64,000 nucleotides of DNA, from the NCBI GenBank assembly GCA_014238785.1, contig JABAAL010000047.1:1-64000 (forward strand), written 5' to 3'. Of this stretch, positions 54,870-62,921 are shown one piece after another (the stretch's first letter is position 1; each line of letters starts with the position of its first letter). The stretch is from Phycisphaerales bacterium. Its GTDB lineage: Bacteria; Planctomycetota; Phycisphaerae; Phycisphaerales; SM1A02. The translations under genes were made by a program, and so were the position numbers. Below the pieces are notes generated by a model. That model searched no databases and was not told the origin of the DNA. It was given only the letters and a program-made list of their open reading frames with translations.

Positions 54870-55201
54870 ATATTACCTCTGAATCACATCTAGCAGCAAC
54901 CGTTATCTGCATTAAAGGCGACTTAACCGCGGATGATACGGATTGCTTTCAACGCGATGTTCGGGAAACTAACGAACATTTTAGATCCAACGTAATCATC
55001 GATTGTTCGGGACTTGGTTTAATTGATTCTGTTGGGCTTGAGTCGCTTCTCTGGTTGTCCGATGAACTTAATAGAGCGGGGAATAAGCTTCGTTTTGCGT
55101 TCGTTCCAACAACGATTGAGCGAGTGTTTGAATTAACACGATTGAATCGTGTATTTAGCGTCCACGAATCGGTAGAACAAGCAGCGCGGAGTTTTGCATA
55201 A
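54866..55201 (+). CDS. STAS domain protein (anti-sigma-factor-antagonist type)
   Basis: A 111-aa single STAS domain. The loop I-D-S-V-G-L-E has Ser55 at the place phosphorylated in SpoIIAA. The partner kinase (RsbW/SpoIIAB type) is not in the window; the histidine kinase of this operon is not of that family. The 4-bp overlap with the HD-GYP gene and 6-bp gap to pilB tie it to the same transcript. It may be a partner-switch component or a membrane-complex adaptor. Confidence 0.82.
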   Translation: MNITSESHLAATVICIKGDLTADDTDCFQRDVRETNEHFRSNVIIDCSGLGLIDSVGLESLLWLSDELNRAGNKLRFAFVPTTIERVFELTRLNRVFSVHESVEQAARSFA

Positions 55202-55207
55202 GTAAGT

Positions 55208-56923
55208 ATGAAGCCTTTACCAGACAATTCGACATCATCTTTAACGGCACAAGCACCGCTTGGACAGTTGTTATTGGGTAAAGGTGTTTTGTCCCAGGAT
55301 CAACTTGACAGAGCACTTGAACAACAAAAAAATTGTGATGAACGGAAGTTAATCGGAGAAGTTCTTGTTGAAATGGGCTTAGCTGACAATCGCACCGTAC
55401 TTGAAACACTTGCCCAAGCGTACGGCATCCCTTTTGCTTCTGATACCGCGCGTCTTGCCGATCCAAAAGTAATTGAAGTCTTGCCACGCGAATTTCTTCA
55501 AGAGCATGGCGTCTTGCCAATGTTCCTTGTGCGTGATGTTCTCACCGTTGCAGTAAGCGAACCAGCGAATCTGTATCTATTGGAAGAAATAGAAAGACGA
55601 ACTGGATATACAACGCAAATTGTAGCTGCAACTTCGGATGATATAGAATCCGCGCATCAATCATATCTTCCTGCGGCAAATGTTTTTGTCATCGACGAAA
55701 TATATGAAGACATTGATGAACATGACTTTGCGGTAATCGAACAAGATGCTACTGAACTTGCAGACCTTGAAGAAGATGCGGGTCATGGTCCAGTAGTAAA
55801 ACTCGTTAACTTCTTAATTTATTCTGCAGTGCAAGAAGGTGCTTCGGACATTCATATTGAACCAGATGACCGCATGCTTCGCGTTCGGTATCGTGTTGAC
55901 GGCAAACTCTACGAAAAAATACAACCGCCTTACAAAATGCAGCAAGCAATTGCGAGCCGAATCAAAATTATGGCAAACCTCGATATTTCAGAACGTCGTC
56001 TTCCGCAAGATGGCGACTTCAATGTCATGATGGATGGTCGTCCAATCGACTTGCGAGTTTCAACCATGCCAAGCAAGTATGGCGAAATCGTTGTTATGAG
56101 AATTATTGACAGCAAAAATAATCGCCTATCGCTTGATAGTTTGGGCTTTAATGAACAAATGCTAATCGATTGGAAGAGTATCGTTGAGCAACCAAACGGC
56201 GTTGTACTTGTAACGGGACCAACGGGTTCAGGTAAATCAACCACGCTGTACTCGGTTTTGTCACAATTTGATACTGATGAAATTAACGTAGCAACGATTG
56301 AAGATCCAATCGAAGCACAAATCCGTGGGATCAACCAATCACAAATTAACGAACGCGCTGGCTTTACTTTCTCGACTGCCTTGCGTTCAATGCTTCGTCA
56401 AGATCCAGATGTATTGATGGTTGGCGAAGTTCGTGATTCGGATACTGCTGCAATCGTTTCCCAAGCCGCATTGACAGGACACCTTGTCTTCTCGACGCTG
56501 CACACTAACGATTCGATATCTGCAGTTACTAGGCTAGTCAATCTTGGCATTGAGCCCTATCTTGTTGCTGCAACGGTTCGTGGCGTCCTTGCGCAACGAC
56601 TCGTGCGTAAAATTTGCCCACACTGTAAAACCGCCTGGAACGGTGAAGACGCGGTACGTAGTGCATGCGGTGGCGGTGAATATTACATAGGCGCTGGTTG
56701 CAATCGTTGCCGAGGTACTGGATTTGCTGGGCGAATTGGCATATTTGAATTACTTATTCCAAGCAATGAAATACTTGAGGCAATTGGCAGGGGAGCCTCG
56801 CTCCAGGAATTGCGAACACTTACTTCGCACGCAACGCTTCGCGTTGATGGACTTGAAAAAGTTGCTAAAGGTCTAACGACACCTGAAGAAGTGCTTTGCG
56901 CAACAAGGAGTATCAGCTCGTGA
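55208..56923 (+). CDS. pilB: PilB/GspE-type assembly ATPase with MshEN domain
   Basis: A 571-aa hexameric ATPase that powers pilus/pseudopilus assembly. The N-terminal MshEN/GspE-II domain (about residues 17-160) has two L-x-G-x-x-L-x-x-x-G repeats (18-26 and 48-57). In MshE such repeats bind cyclic-di-GMP through an Arg before L-G; here Pro17 and Lys47 stand there, so binding is uncertain. Walker A is G337-P-T-G-S-G-K-S344, followed by Asp and His boxes and Walker B (D-P-D-V-L-M-V-G-E). A C4 zinc motif, C-P-H-C...C-N-R-C, lies near 475-500. It overlaps the pilC-like gene by 4 bp. Confidence 0.9.
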   Translation: MKPLPDNSTSSLTAQAPLGQLLLGKGVLSQDQLDRALEQQKNCDERKLIGEVLVEMGLADNRTVLETLAQAYGIPFASDTARLADPKVIEVLPREFLQEHGVLPMFLVRDVLTVAVSEPANLYLLEEIERRTGYTTQIVAATSDDIESAHQSYLPAANVFVIDEIYEDIDEHDFAVIEQDATELADLEEDAGHGPVVKLVNFLIYSAVQEGASDIHIEPDDRMLRVRYRVDGKLYEKIQPPYKMQQAIASRIKIMANLDISERRLPQDGDFNVMMDGRPIDLRVSTMPSKYGEIVVMRIIDSKNNRLSLDSLGFNEQMLIDWKSIVEQPNGVVLVTGPTGSGKSTTLYSVLSQFDTDEINVATIEDPIEAQIRGINQSQINERAGFTFSTALRSMLRQDPDVLMVGEVRDSDTAAIVSQAALTGHLVFSTLHTNDSISAVTRLVNLGIEPYLVAATVRGVLAQRLVRKICPHCKTAWNGEDAVRSACGGGEYYIGAGCNRCRGTGFAGRIGIFELLIPSNEILEAIGRGASLQELRTLTSHATLRVDGLEKVAKGLTTPEEVLCATRSISS

Positions 56924-58176
56924 CCGCATTACTAGCAAAAGAAACATTCGCCTGGAAAGCGCGTGATATTCATGGCCGCGAAATGACCGGATCGCAAGTT
57001 GCCTCAAATGAAGATGAAGTAGCAAATGTCCTTCGGACGCAGGGGTTATTTATTACTGCGATTGATCCAGAGCCGCTGCTTCGGGGCGATGTCGAATCGG
57101 GCAAGGATGTCATAATGACTACCATCGCGCAACGTCGCGTAAAGCAAGATGACGTCATTGCATTTTGTCAGCAGCTTGCAGTAATGCTTGAAACGGGTGT
57201 TTCACTTTCGGAGTCACTTGAAGCACTTGCAACGCAAACGAAACAAAAAGAGTTTAGAGATGTACTTAACAGTGTGTACGCTGATGTGTGTGGCGGCGAC
57301 GCGCTGTCGACAGCGCTTGCTCGCCGTAGACGAGTTTTCCCACGAATTGTTGTAAGTCTGGTTCGTGCCTCAGAGTTGTCCGGTACCCTCCCAATGATGC
57401 TCGAACGTGTTGCAAGTTATTTGTCACGAGAGCGTAAAACGATTCGAGAAGTAAAAGGTGCGATGACATATCCGATGATTATGGGTTTCACAGCAGTAGC
57501 GGTAACATCGCTCATCGTGACTTTCGTGCTGCCACGCTTTGCAAAAATATACGAGATGCGTTCCGCAACACTGCCTATGCCTACCAAGATTCTCATGGGC
57601 ATCAGCGACGGTTTGCTAGGTACGTGGATGTACTGGATTCCTGCGCTAATTGCGATACTTGTTGCTGCTGTTTTTTGGTATAAAACATCAAGTGGAAGAA
57701 ATTTCTTTGATTGGTTAAAACTAAGAACCCCAGTTGTTGGTCCCATGTTTAGCCAACTCTACACAACACGCGCTTCGCGAACGCTTTCAACGTTGCTTGC
57801 AGCGGGAGTTGGTGTGCTTGATGCAATTGGTATATGCCGAGATGTAACAAATAACGTGCAGTTTGATCGACTTTGGACGGACATGGAAAACAATGTTCGC
57901 AATGGTTATGCGCTAAGCGATGCAGTATTTGATTCGCCATATGTTCCCTCATATGTTGCATCGATGATGGCTTCGGGTGAACGTTCAGGTAGACTTCCAG
58001 CAGTGATGGATCGGGTTGCGAGTTTTACAGATGAAGAACTTGAGTCACGCGTAAAAAGTGTGAGTGCACTCATTGAACCACTTATGATTCTCGTTATGGG
58101 CGGTGTTGTTGGTGGCGTTGCGATTGCAATGTTACTCCCAATTTTCAGCATGTCCAAGGTCATTTCTGGAGGGTAA
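56920..58176 (+). CDS. pilC: PilC/GspF-type inner-membrane platform protein
   Basis: A 418-aa platform protein with two T2SSF repeats (about residues 75-195 and 275-400) and three membrane helices (about 175, 230 and 385). The conserved F-C-Q-Q-L-A-V-M-L-E-T-G-V and E-R-S-G-R-L-P motifs are visible. GTG 56920 overlaps the ATPase stop by 4 bp; the frame is open slightly further upstream, inside pilB. It is the last gene of the operon. No prepilin peptidase or retraction ATPase (PilT) is in the window. Confidence 0.9.
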   Translation: MTALLAKETFAWKARDIHGREMTGSQVASNEDEVANVLRTQGLFITAIDPEPLLRGDVESGKDVIMTTIAQRRVKQDDVIAFCQQLAVMLETGVSLSESLEALATQTKQKEFRDVLNSVYADVCGGDALSTALARRRRVFPRIVVSLVRASELSGTLPMMLERVASYLSRERKTIREVKGAMTYPMIMGFTAVAVTSLIVTFVLPRFAKIYEMRSATLPMPTKILMGISDGLLGTWMYWIPALIAILVAAVFWYKTSSGRNFFDWLKLRTPVVGPMFSQLYTTRASRTLSTLLAAGVGVLDAIGICRDVTNNVQFDRLWTDMENNVRNGYALSDAVFDSPYVPSYVASMMASGERSGRLPAVMDRVASFTDEELESRVKSVSALIEPLMILVMGGVVGGVAIAMLLPIFSMSKVISGG

Positions 58177-58303
58177 GACGGCCTTGCTCGGGACAGAATC
58201 TCATTTAAGTTGCTTTTGGAATTGCAATTACTTGTTAGTAACGCACACAAAACAATTTGTGAACAAACTATTGGGGGGACAGTCTCGTCGCAAGACAAGA
58301 ATT

Positions 58304-59287
58304 CTAATGTACTAGTTCCAAAGTCAACCACGCCTCAAGCGCTTCACGGATTTCATCCGCGCTTTTCGCAAGACGAACACGTTCTTTAAGTGGTTTAATA
58401 TGACCAAGCGTTCTGCCGTATAACGCAATGCGATTCGTGATGCAGTGCAACGCAGATCGTTCGCCACGATGTTCTAAAATCAACTCGAGATGGCGAAGAA
58501 TGATTTTGATTTTCATGTTGCGATCTCGAAAAATCGGGGTTTCGCCACGGAGTGATTTTGAAATATCATCAAAAATCCACGGCTCTTTCATCGAGTGTCG
58601 TCCAACCATCACGCCGTCGCAATTTGTGTATTCAAACATACGTTGCGCACTTTCTGGCGAATTGATGTCACCGTTACCAATCACAGGAATGGATACTGCT
58701 TCGACGACTTTCGCGATACCGTCAAGGCATGATCTTCCAGAAAACTTTTGGCTCGTTGTTCGACCGTGCACGGTGATTGCTTGGATACCAGAATCTTCTA
58801 AACGTTTTGCAAGGTCAGGCGCGGTGAGTTCATTTTCTCCCCAGCCGAGTCGAACTTTTGCTGTTACAGGAACTCCGTCGCATGCATCGATAATTTGCTT
58901 TGCAAGGTTTGCGGTTCTTCCGGGAGTCTTCAGCAACAACGATCCTCCGTTTTTTTTGCAAACCTTATCAATGGGACATCCCATATTGATGTCAATTAGC
59001 GTTGCACCTTGTTCAACAGCCCATGCTCCAGCCTGGGGAAGTGGATCTTCGACATTGCCATAGACCTGCACGGAAAGGGGTCTGTCGTCTGGGTGTAGTT
59101 TTGCTTTTTCGCAAACAGCTGGAATCCGCCGTGCAATCGCTCTTGAATTTAATAGTTCTGAACCAGCTAATCCAACACCGCCGAGTTCACGGCAGAGAAG
59201 TCGAAATGGCAAATCGGCAATCCCCGCCATTGGCGCAAGGAAGACAGGGGACTCAAGTTTGACAGAACCAATTTGCATTTGTGCCAT
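58304..59287 (-). CDS. tRNA-dihydrouridine synthase (DusB-like)
   Basis: A 327-aa FMN enzyme reducing uridine in tRNA. It has A-P-M-A-G-I-A-D near residue 17, the catalytic Cys region in C-P[10 protein letters not shown] near 105, K-V-R-L-G-W near 150, H-G-R-T near 182 and G-N-G-D-I near 215. The C-terminal helical domain is of the DusB/DUS family type. It is convergent with pilC and divergent from dnaK; upstream non-coding DNA of about 155 bp lies before dnaK. Confidence 0.9.
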   Translation of the reverse strand: MAQMQIGSVKLESPVFLAPMAGIADLPFRLLCRELGGVGLAGSELLNSRAIARRIPAVCEKAKLHPDDRPLSVQVYGNVEDPLPQAGAWAVEQGATLIDINMGCPIDKVCKKNGGSLLLKTPGRTANLAKQIIDACDGVPVTAKVRLGWGENELTAPDLAKRLEDSGIQAITVHGRTTSQKFSGRSCLDGIAKVVEAVSIPVIGNGDINSPESAQRMFEYTNCDGVMVGRHSMKEPWIFDDISKSLRGETPIFRDRNMKIKIILRHLELILEHRGERSALHCITNRIALYGRTLGHIKPLKERVRLAKSADEIREALEAWLTLELVH

Positions 59288-59365
59288 TCTGGCATATTCG
59301 TCACTGAAAAACCATCTTTAAACATAAAAAACTGGCATTATTTTCCGAACTTTCGTGGGCACAAT

Positions 59366-59381
59366 TGGCATCGTAGTTGCG
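59366..59381 (+). promoter_or_regulatory. candidate sigma-54-type promoter before dnaK
   Basis: TGGCATCGTAGTTGCG has GG and GC exactly 10 nt apart and agrees with the sigma-54 core (TGGCA, TTGC). It lies 62 bp before ATG 59444. No sigma-70 pair at good spacing and no CIRCE element was found here. The match could be chance. Confidence 0.35.
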
Positions 59382-59443
59382 TATTAGTAGGTAGCAATGG
59401 CATCATCCCATCGAGGAATGCCCAAGCAGAAGGAGATATTATC

Positions 59444-61384
59444 ATGTCAAAAATTATAGGTATTGACCTAGGAACAACGAACTCGGTAGTTGCCATCATG
59501 GAAGGTGACCAACCTAAAGTTCTCATTAACAGTTCGGGTAACCGAACTACACCATCCGTTGTTGGGTTTACCGACAAGGATGAACGCCTTGTTGGACAGC
59601 CAGCACGTCACCAACAAGTGACAAACCCCACCAACACCGTCTTCTCGGTGAAGCGGTTCATGGGCAGGCTACACAACGAAGTACAATCTGAAGAAACAAT
59701 GGTGCCTTACGGCGTCCTTGGTGGCGCAGACGATCTTGTAAAGATTGGAGTGCGCGATAAAGAATACACACCATCGGAAATCGCAGCAATGATTCTTGGT
59801 GAACTGAAGAAAGTAGCCGAAGATTATCTTGGCGAAAAAGTTGACCGTGCAGTTATTACTGTACCGGCATACTTTAACGATGCGCAACGCCAAGCAACAA
59901 AAGATGCTGGCGAAATTGCTGGATTGACTGTTGAACGAATCATCAACGAGCCAACTGCAGCAGCACTTGCGTATGGTCTTGAAAAGAAAACAAATTCAAA
60001 GATAGCTGTCTTTGACTTGGGCGGTGGCACGTTTGACGTTTCCATCCTCGATATTGGCGATGGCGTTTTTGAAGTGCTTGCAACAAATGGCGACACCCAC
60101 CTTGGTGGTGATGATTTTGATCAACGACTTATTGATTACATCGCCGATGAATTCAAGAAGCAAGAATCAATGGATCTTCGCACAGATCCAATGGCATTAC
60201 AACGTTTGAAAGAAGCTGCTGAAAAAGCGAAGTGTGAACTTTCACAACAAAAAGAAACTTCGGTGAACCTGCCATTCATTACTGCGGACCAAAATGGTCC
60301 AAAGCACTTGCAGGCCACTATTACTCGTGCAACGTTTGAATCCATTTGCAGCGATTTGTTTGACCGACTCCGTAAGCCATGCTTGTCAGCACTTAAAGAT
60401 GCTGGTCTTGATGCTTCTGGCGTATCGGACATCGTGATGGTTGGCGGATCGACTCGAATTCCAAAGGTACAGGAAATCACAAAAGAGATTTTTCAAACTG
60501 CGGAACTTGATAAGTCGATTAACCCAGACGAAGTGGTTGCAGTTGGTGCAGCAATTCAAGGCGGCGTACTTTCTGGCGACGTAAAAGACGTTCTTCTCTT
60601 GGACGTTACACCGCTCTCACTTGGTGTTGAAACACTCGGCAGTGTGATGACTAGCTTGATTGAACGTAACACGACAATCCCAACTTCAAAGAAGGAAACA
60701 TTCTCGACCGCTGCAGACAGCCAGTCTTCAGTAACGATTCATGTTCTTCAAGGCGAACGAGAGTTTGCTGCGGATAACCGTTCGCTTGGTCGCTTTGACC
60801 TTACGGATATTCCACCAGCACCTCGCGGTACTCCACAGATTGAAGTTGAATTTGCAATCGATGCAAACGGCATTTTGAATGTTTCAGCAACGGACAAAGC
60901 AACAGGTAAAACCCAACAGATCGAAATCAAGGGTTCCTCTGGTTTGAACGAAGACGAAATTGAAAAGATGAAGCTAGATGCAGAAGCACATGCTGAAGAT
61001 GACAAGGCTCGGCGCGAACTTGTTGAAACGAAAAACAAAGCTGAAATGATGATGCATGAGACCAAGAAATCCATGGATGAACATGGTGATAAGATTTCGC
61101 AAGAAGCTCGTGGTTCGATTGAATCAGCGCTCTCCAACCTTGAAGAAAAACTCAAGGGTGACGACAAAGAAGCAATCGAAGCAGCACTAACAGCACTTGC
61201 TGGCGTTGCCGAAGAACTTGGCAAGGCTGTGTACGAAGCAACGGCAGCAAAGGCAACTGAAACCACCGGAACTCCCGGAACCGGCGAAGCTAGTGATGGC
61301 GAATGTTGTGGTGGCGATGGCGAAGACTGTTGCAACAATGGCGACGATGTCATCGACGCTGAGTACGAAGTTAACGAAGATTAA
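59444..61384 (+). CDS. dnaK: DnaK (Hsp70) chaperone with a cysteine-rich tail
   Basis: A 646-aa chaperone with the ATPase domain [11 protein letters not shown] near residue 3, [11 protein letters not shown] near 168 and [10 protein letters not shown] near 190, substrate-binding beta domain from about 385, and a helical lid. ATG 59444 is preceded by AGGAG at 59431-59435; the longer frame to 59273 is nonconserved. The C-terminus keeps the acidic D-V-I-D-A-E-Y-E end but has two Cys pairs (621-622 and 629-630), unusual for DnaK. No grpE or dnaJ is adjacent. Confidence 0.95.
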   Translation: MSKIIGIDLGTTNSVVAIMEGDQPKVLINSSGNRTTPSVVGFTDKDERLVGQPARHQQVTNPTNTVFSVKRFMGRLHNEVQSEETMVPYGVLGGADDLVKIGVRDKEYTPSEIAAMILGELKKVAEDYLGEKVDRAVITVPAYFNDAQRQATKDAGEIAGLTVERIINEPTAAALAYGLEKKTNSKIAVFDLGGGTFDVSILDIGDGVFEVLATNGDTHLGGDDFDQRLIDYIADEFKKQESMDLRTDPMALQRLKEAAEKAKCELSQQKETSVNLPFITADQNGPKHLQATITRATFESICSDLFDRLRKPCLSALKDAGLDASGVSDIVMVGGSTRIPKVQEITKEIFQTAELDKSINPDEVVAVGAAIQGGVLSGDVKDVLLLDVTPLSLGVETLGSVMTSLIERNTTIPTSKKETFSTAADSQSSVTIHVLQGEREFAADNRSLGRFDLTDIPPAPRGTPQIEVEFAIDANGILNVSATDKATGKTQQIEIKGSSGLNEDEIEKMKLDAEAHAEDDKARRELVETKNKAEMMMHETKKSMDEHGDKISQEARGSIESALSNLEEKLKGDDKEAIEAALTALAGVAEELGKAVYEATAAKATETTGTPGTGEASDGECCGGDGEDCCNNGDDVIDAEYEVNED

Positions 61385-61431
61385 TTCGTAAACCCTGCCT
61401 CCCTCCCTCGGAATCATTTTTTGGTTCCTCG

Positions 61432-61462
61432 CAGAGCTCCTCGCAAGAGGGGCTCTGTCTCT
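61432..61462 (+). terminator. hairpin terminator after dnaK
   Basis: CAGAGCTCCTC pairs with GAGGGGCTCTG (one T:G pair) around a GCAA tetraloop, followed by a modest TCTCT tract. It lies 47 bp after the dnaK stop. Confidence 0.6.
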
Positions 61463-61489
61463 ATTGGTGTTTAAATATCACAAGGATAA

Positions 61490-62302
61490 TTAATGATCTT
61501 TAGTTTCTTCGCCTTCCACGGTAAGCCGTGCAGGGTGCCCGAACCAGGAGTTGATATCTGCCTCGCCGTACTGATCCTTGAGAATATCTACAACTTCTTC
61601 CATAGACCCCTCTGCATTTGCCCACCCATTAAAAACATCAGGAAAATCGACACTGCAGTTTGAGCACTTCTTCTTGTTATCAAAACGGATTGGGCACCAG
61701 AATGATTCAACGTTACGTAGCATTTCTGATCCAAGCGACCACACGCCCGTCATCCAGTCGCAATACAGACACCAAATCAAATCGTGACCAACTAAGTTTT
61801 CAAACTTATACCGTCCAACGCGAACCCATTCAGACTGTTTATATTTTGGAAACCGAATAAGCCAAACCAAAAACGGATAGACGAGTAATTCGGCGGCGCG
61901 TACACAGATAAAGACTGGTACAGCAAATGCTGTAATCCACACAGCGAGAAAGTTTCTCCAAGGTCCAACGAGTGCATTCAAGAATTTGACAATGCGTGGT
62001 CCTTTTCGTGCCTGTGGATGTGCAAGCCCGTGGAGCGTTGTCCATATCATGACTGCAAGTACCTGCGCAAGCACTGAAGCGCCCAGACCAATCCAGCCGC
62101 CAAACACAGGGCCAAGAATAAGAGGCAACGCGGTGAAGTAGCCAACAACGATATCCAAGCCAGGAGCGACACACAGCCATTGCGAGAATGCCTTGCCCGG
62201 TGCGCCTAGCCTTGGAATAAGGTGCAAGAAACCCGCAACTACCATTAAGGAGCCAAGCGTGATCCCGCCAATACAAATGCCATTACATATATAGTTGTAC
62301 AT
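61490..62302 (-). CDS. conserved-looking membrane protein with Cys motifs
   Basis: A 270-aa protein with about four N-terminal membrane helices (about residues 8-30, 42-62, 65-88 and 110-145) and a soluble C-terminal half. The latter has C-L-Y-C near residue 185 and a later C-P-I-R-F...K-K-C-S-N-C near 210-225; the four late Cys could bind a metal. No family is recognised. A TACCAT lies 7 nt before its ATG. It is divergent from the nucleoside-phosphorylase-like gene. Confidence 0.55.
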   Translation of the reverse strand: MYNYICNGICIGGITLGSLMVVAGFLHLIPRLGAPGKAFSQWLCVAPGLDIVVGYFTALPLILGPVFGGWIGLGASVLAQVLAVMIWTTLHGLAHPQARKGPRIVKFLNALVGPWRNFLAVWITAFAVPVFICVRAAELLVYPFLVWLIRFPKYKQSEWVRVGRYKFENLVGHDLIWCLYCDWMTGVWSLGSEMLRNVESFWCPIRFDNKKKCSNCSVDFPDVFNGWANAEGSMEEVVDILKDQYGEADINSWFGHPARLTVEGEETKDH

Positions 62303-62336
62303 GCTGAAGATGGTAACAGGTGTAGAATGTCAGTCG

Positions 62337-62903
62337 ATGCTTATTCTCACTGCACTTCAAGAAGAAATTCCTACCCTACACAGGGAAGACCGCGTTTTTG
62401 TGACGGGGCTTGGTAAAGTCAATGCCACGTTGCAAGCGACGAAATTGATCTTGGAACATACACCAAATTTAGTGGTAAATTTTGGCACAGCAGGATCAAT
62501 TTCTCGTGAGCATGGACAAGGGTTAGTCGAATGCACTGGCTTTATCCAACGGGACATGGATTGTTCACCTCTTGGTTTTGATAAATATGTAACCCCGTAT
62601 GAAGAGGAGCATCATTTGATTGGCTCGTCTGAAATAGTATGCGGCTCTGGCGATAATTTTATGACAGATGCTGGCGAACTTCCCGGTGCAGGAGTTCATA
62701 TAGTTGATATGGAGGCATACGCAATTGCGAAAGTGTGTCGAAACTTGGGAGTTCAATTTCGCTGCTTTAAATATATCAGCGACAACGCTGATGAAAACGC
62801 TGGCGATGATTGGTCAACCTTTGAGCACGCCAAAGCGGAAAAGTTGTTTATTGAGCAACTAGCATCGATTCGCGAGAGAATTAATTCGCCCAGGACCAGT
62901 TAA
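62337..62903 (+). CDS. nucleoside phosphorylase/MTA-SAH nucleosidase-like protein
   Basis: A 188-aa short member of the PNP_UDP family. A conserved G-L-G-K-V-N-A motif lies near residue 25, N-F-G-T-A-G-S near 45, V-D-M-E-A-Y-A near 130 and the Asp of S-D-N-A-D near 155. It is shorter than MTA/SAH nucleosidase (about 230 aa), so the substrate is not assignable. TAGAAT stands 8 nt before ATG 62337; the upstream in-frame ATG (62295) would overlap the divergent gene. Confidence 0.75.
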   Translation: MLILTALQEEIPTLHREDRVFVTGLGKVNATLQATKLILEHTPNLVVNFGTAGSISREHGQGLVECTGFIQRDMDCSPLGFDKYVTPYEEEHHLIGSSEIVCGSGDNFMTDAGELPGAGVHIVDMEAYAIAKVCRNLGVQFRCFKYISDNADENAGDDWSTFEHAKAEKLFIEQLASIRERINSPRTS

Positions 62904-62909
62904 TTCTCC

Positions 62910-62915
62910 TACAAT
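62910..62915 (+). promoter_or_regulatory. -10-like TACAAT, leaderless start of the C1 peptidase gene
   Basis: TACAAT ends 6 nt before ATG 62922; an in-frame ATG at 62916 touches the hexamer. No clear -35. Confidence 0.45.
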
Positions 62916-62921
62916 ATGTGG

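Noticed and set aside
59288-59443. CIRCE (HrcA) operator before dnaK
   Set aside because: No TTAGCACTC-N9-GAGTGCTAA or close variant is present.
60748-61353. 201-aa minus-strand frame opposite dnaK
   Set aside because: Ser/Ala-rich shadow of dnaK codon bias; no ribosome-binding site, no family match, and dnaK is certain on the other strand.
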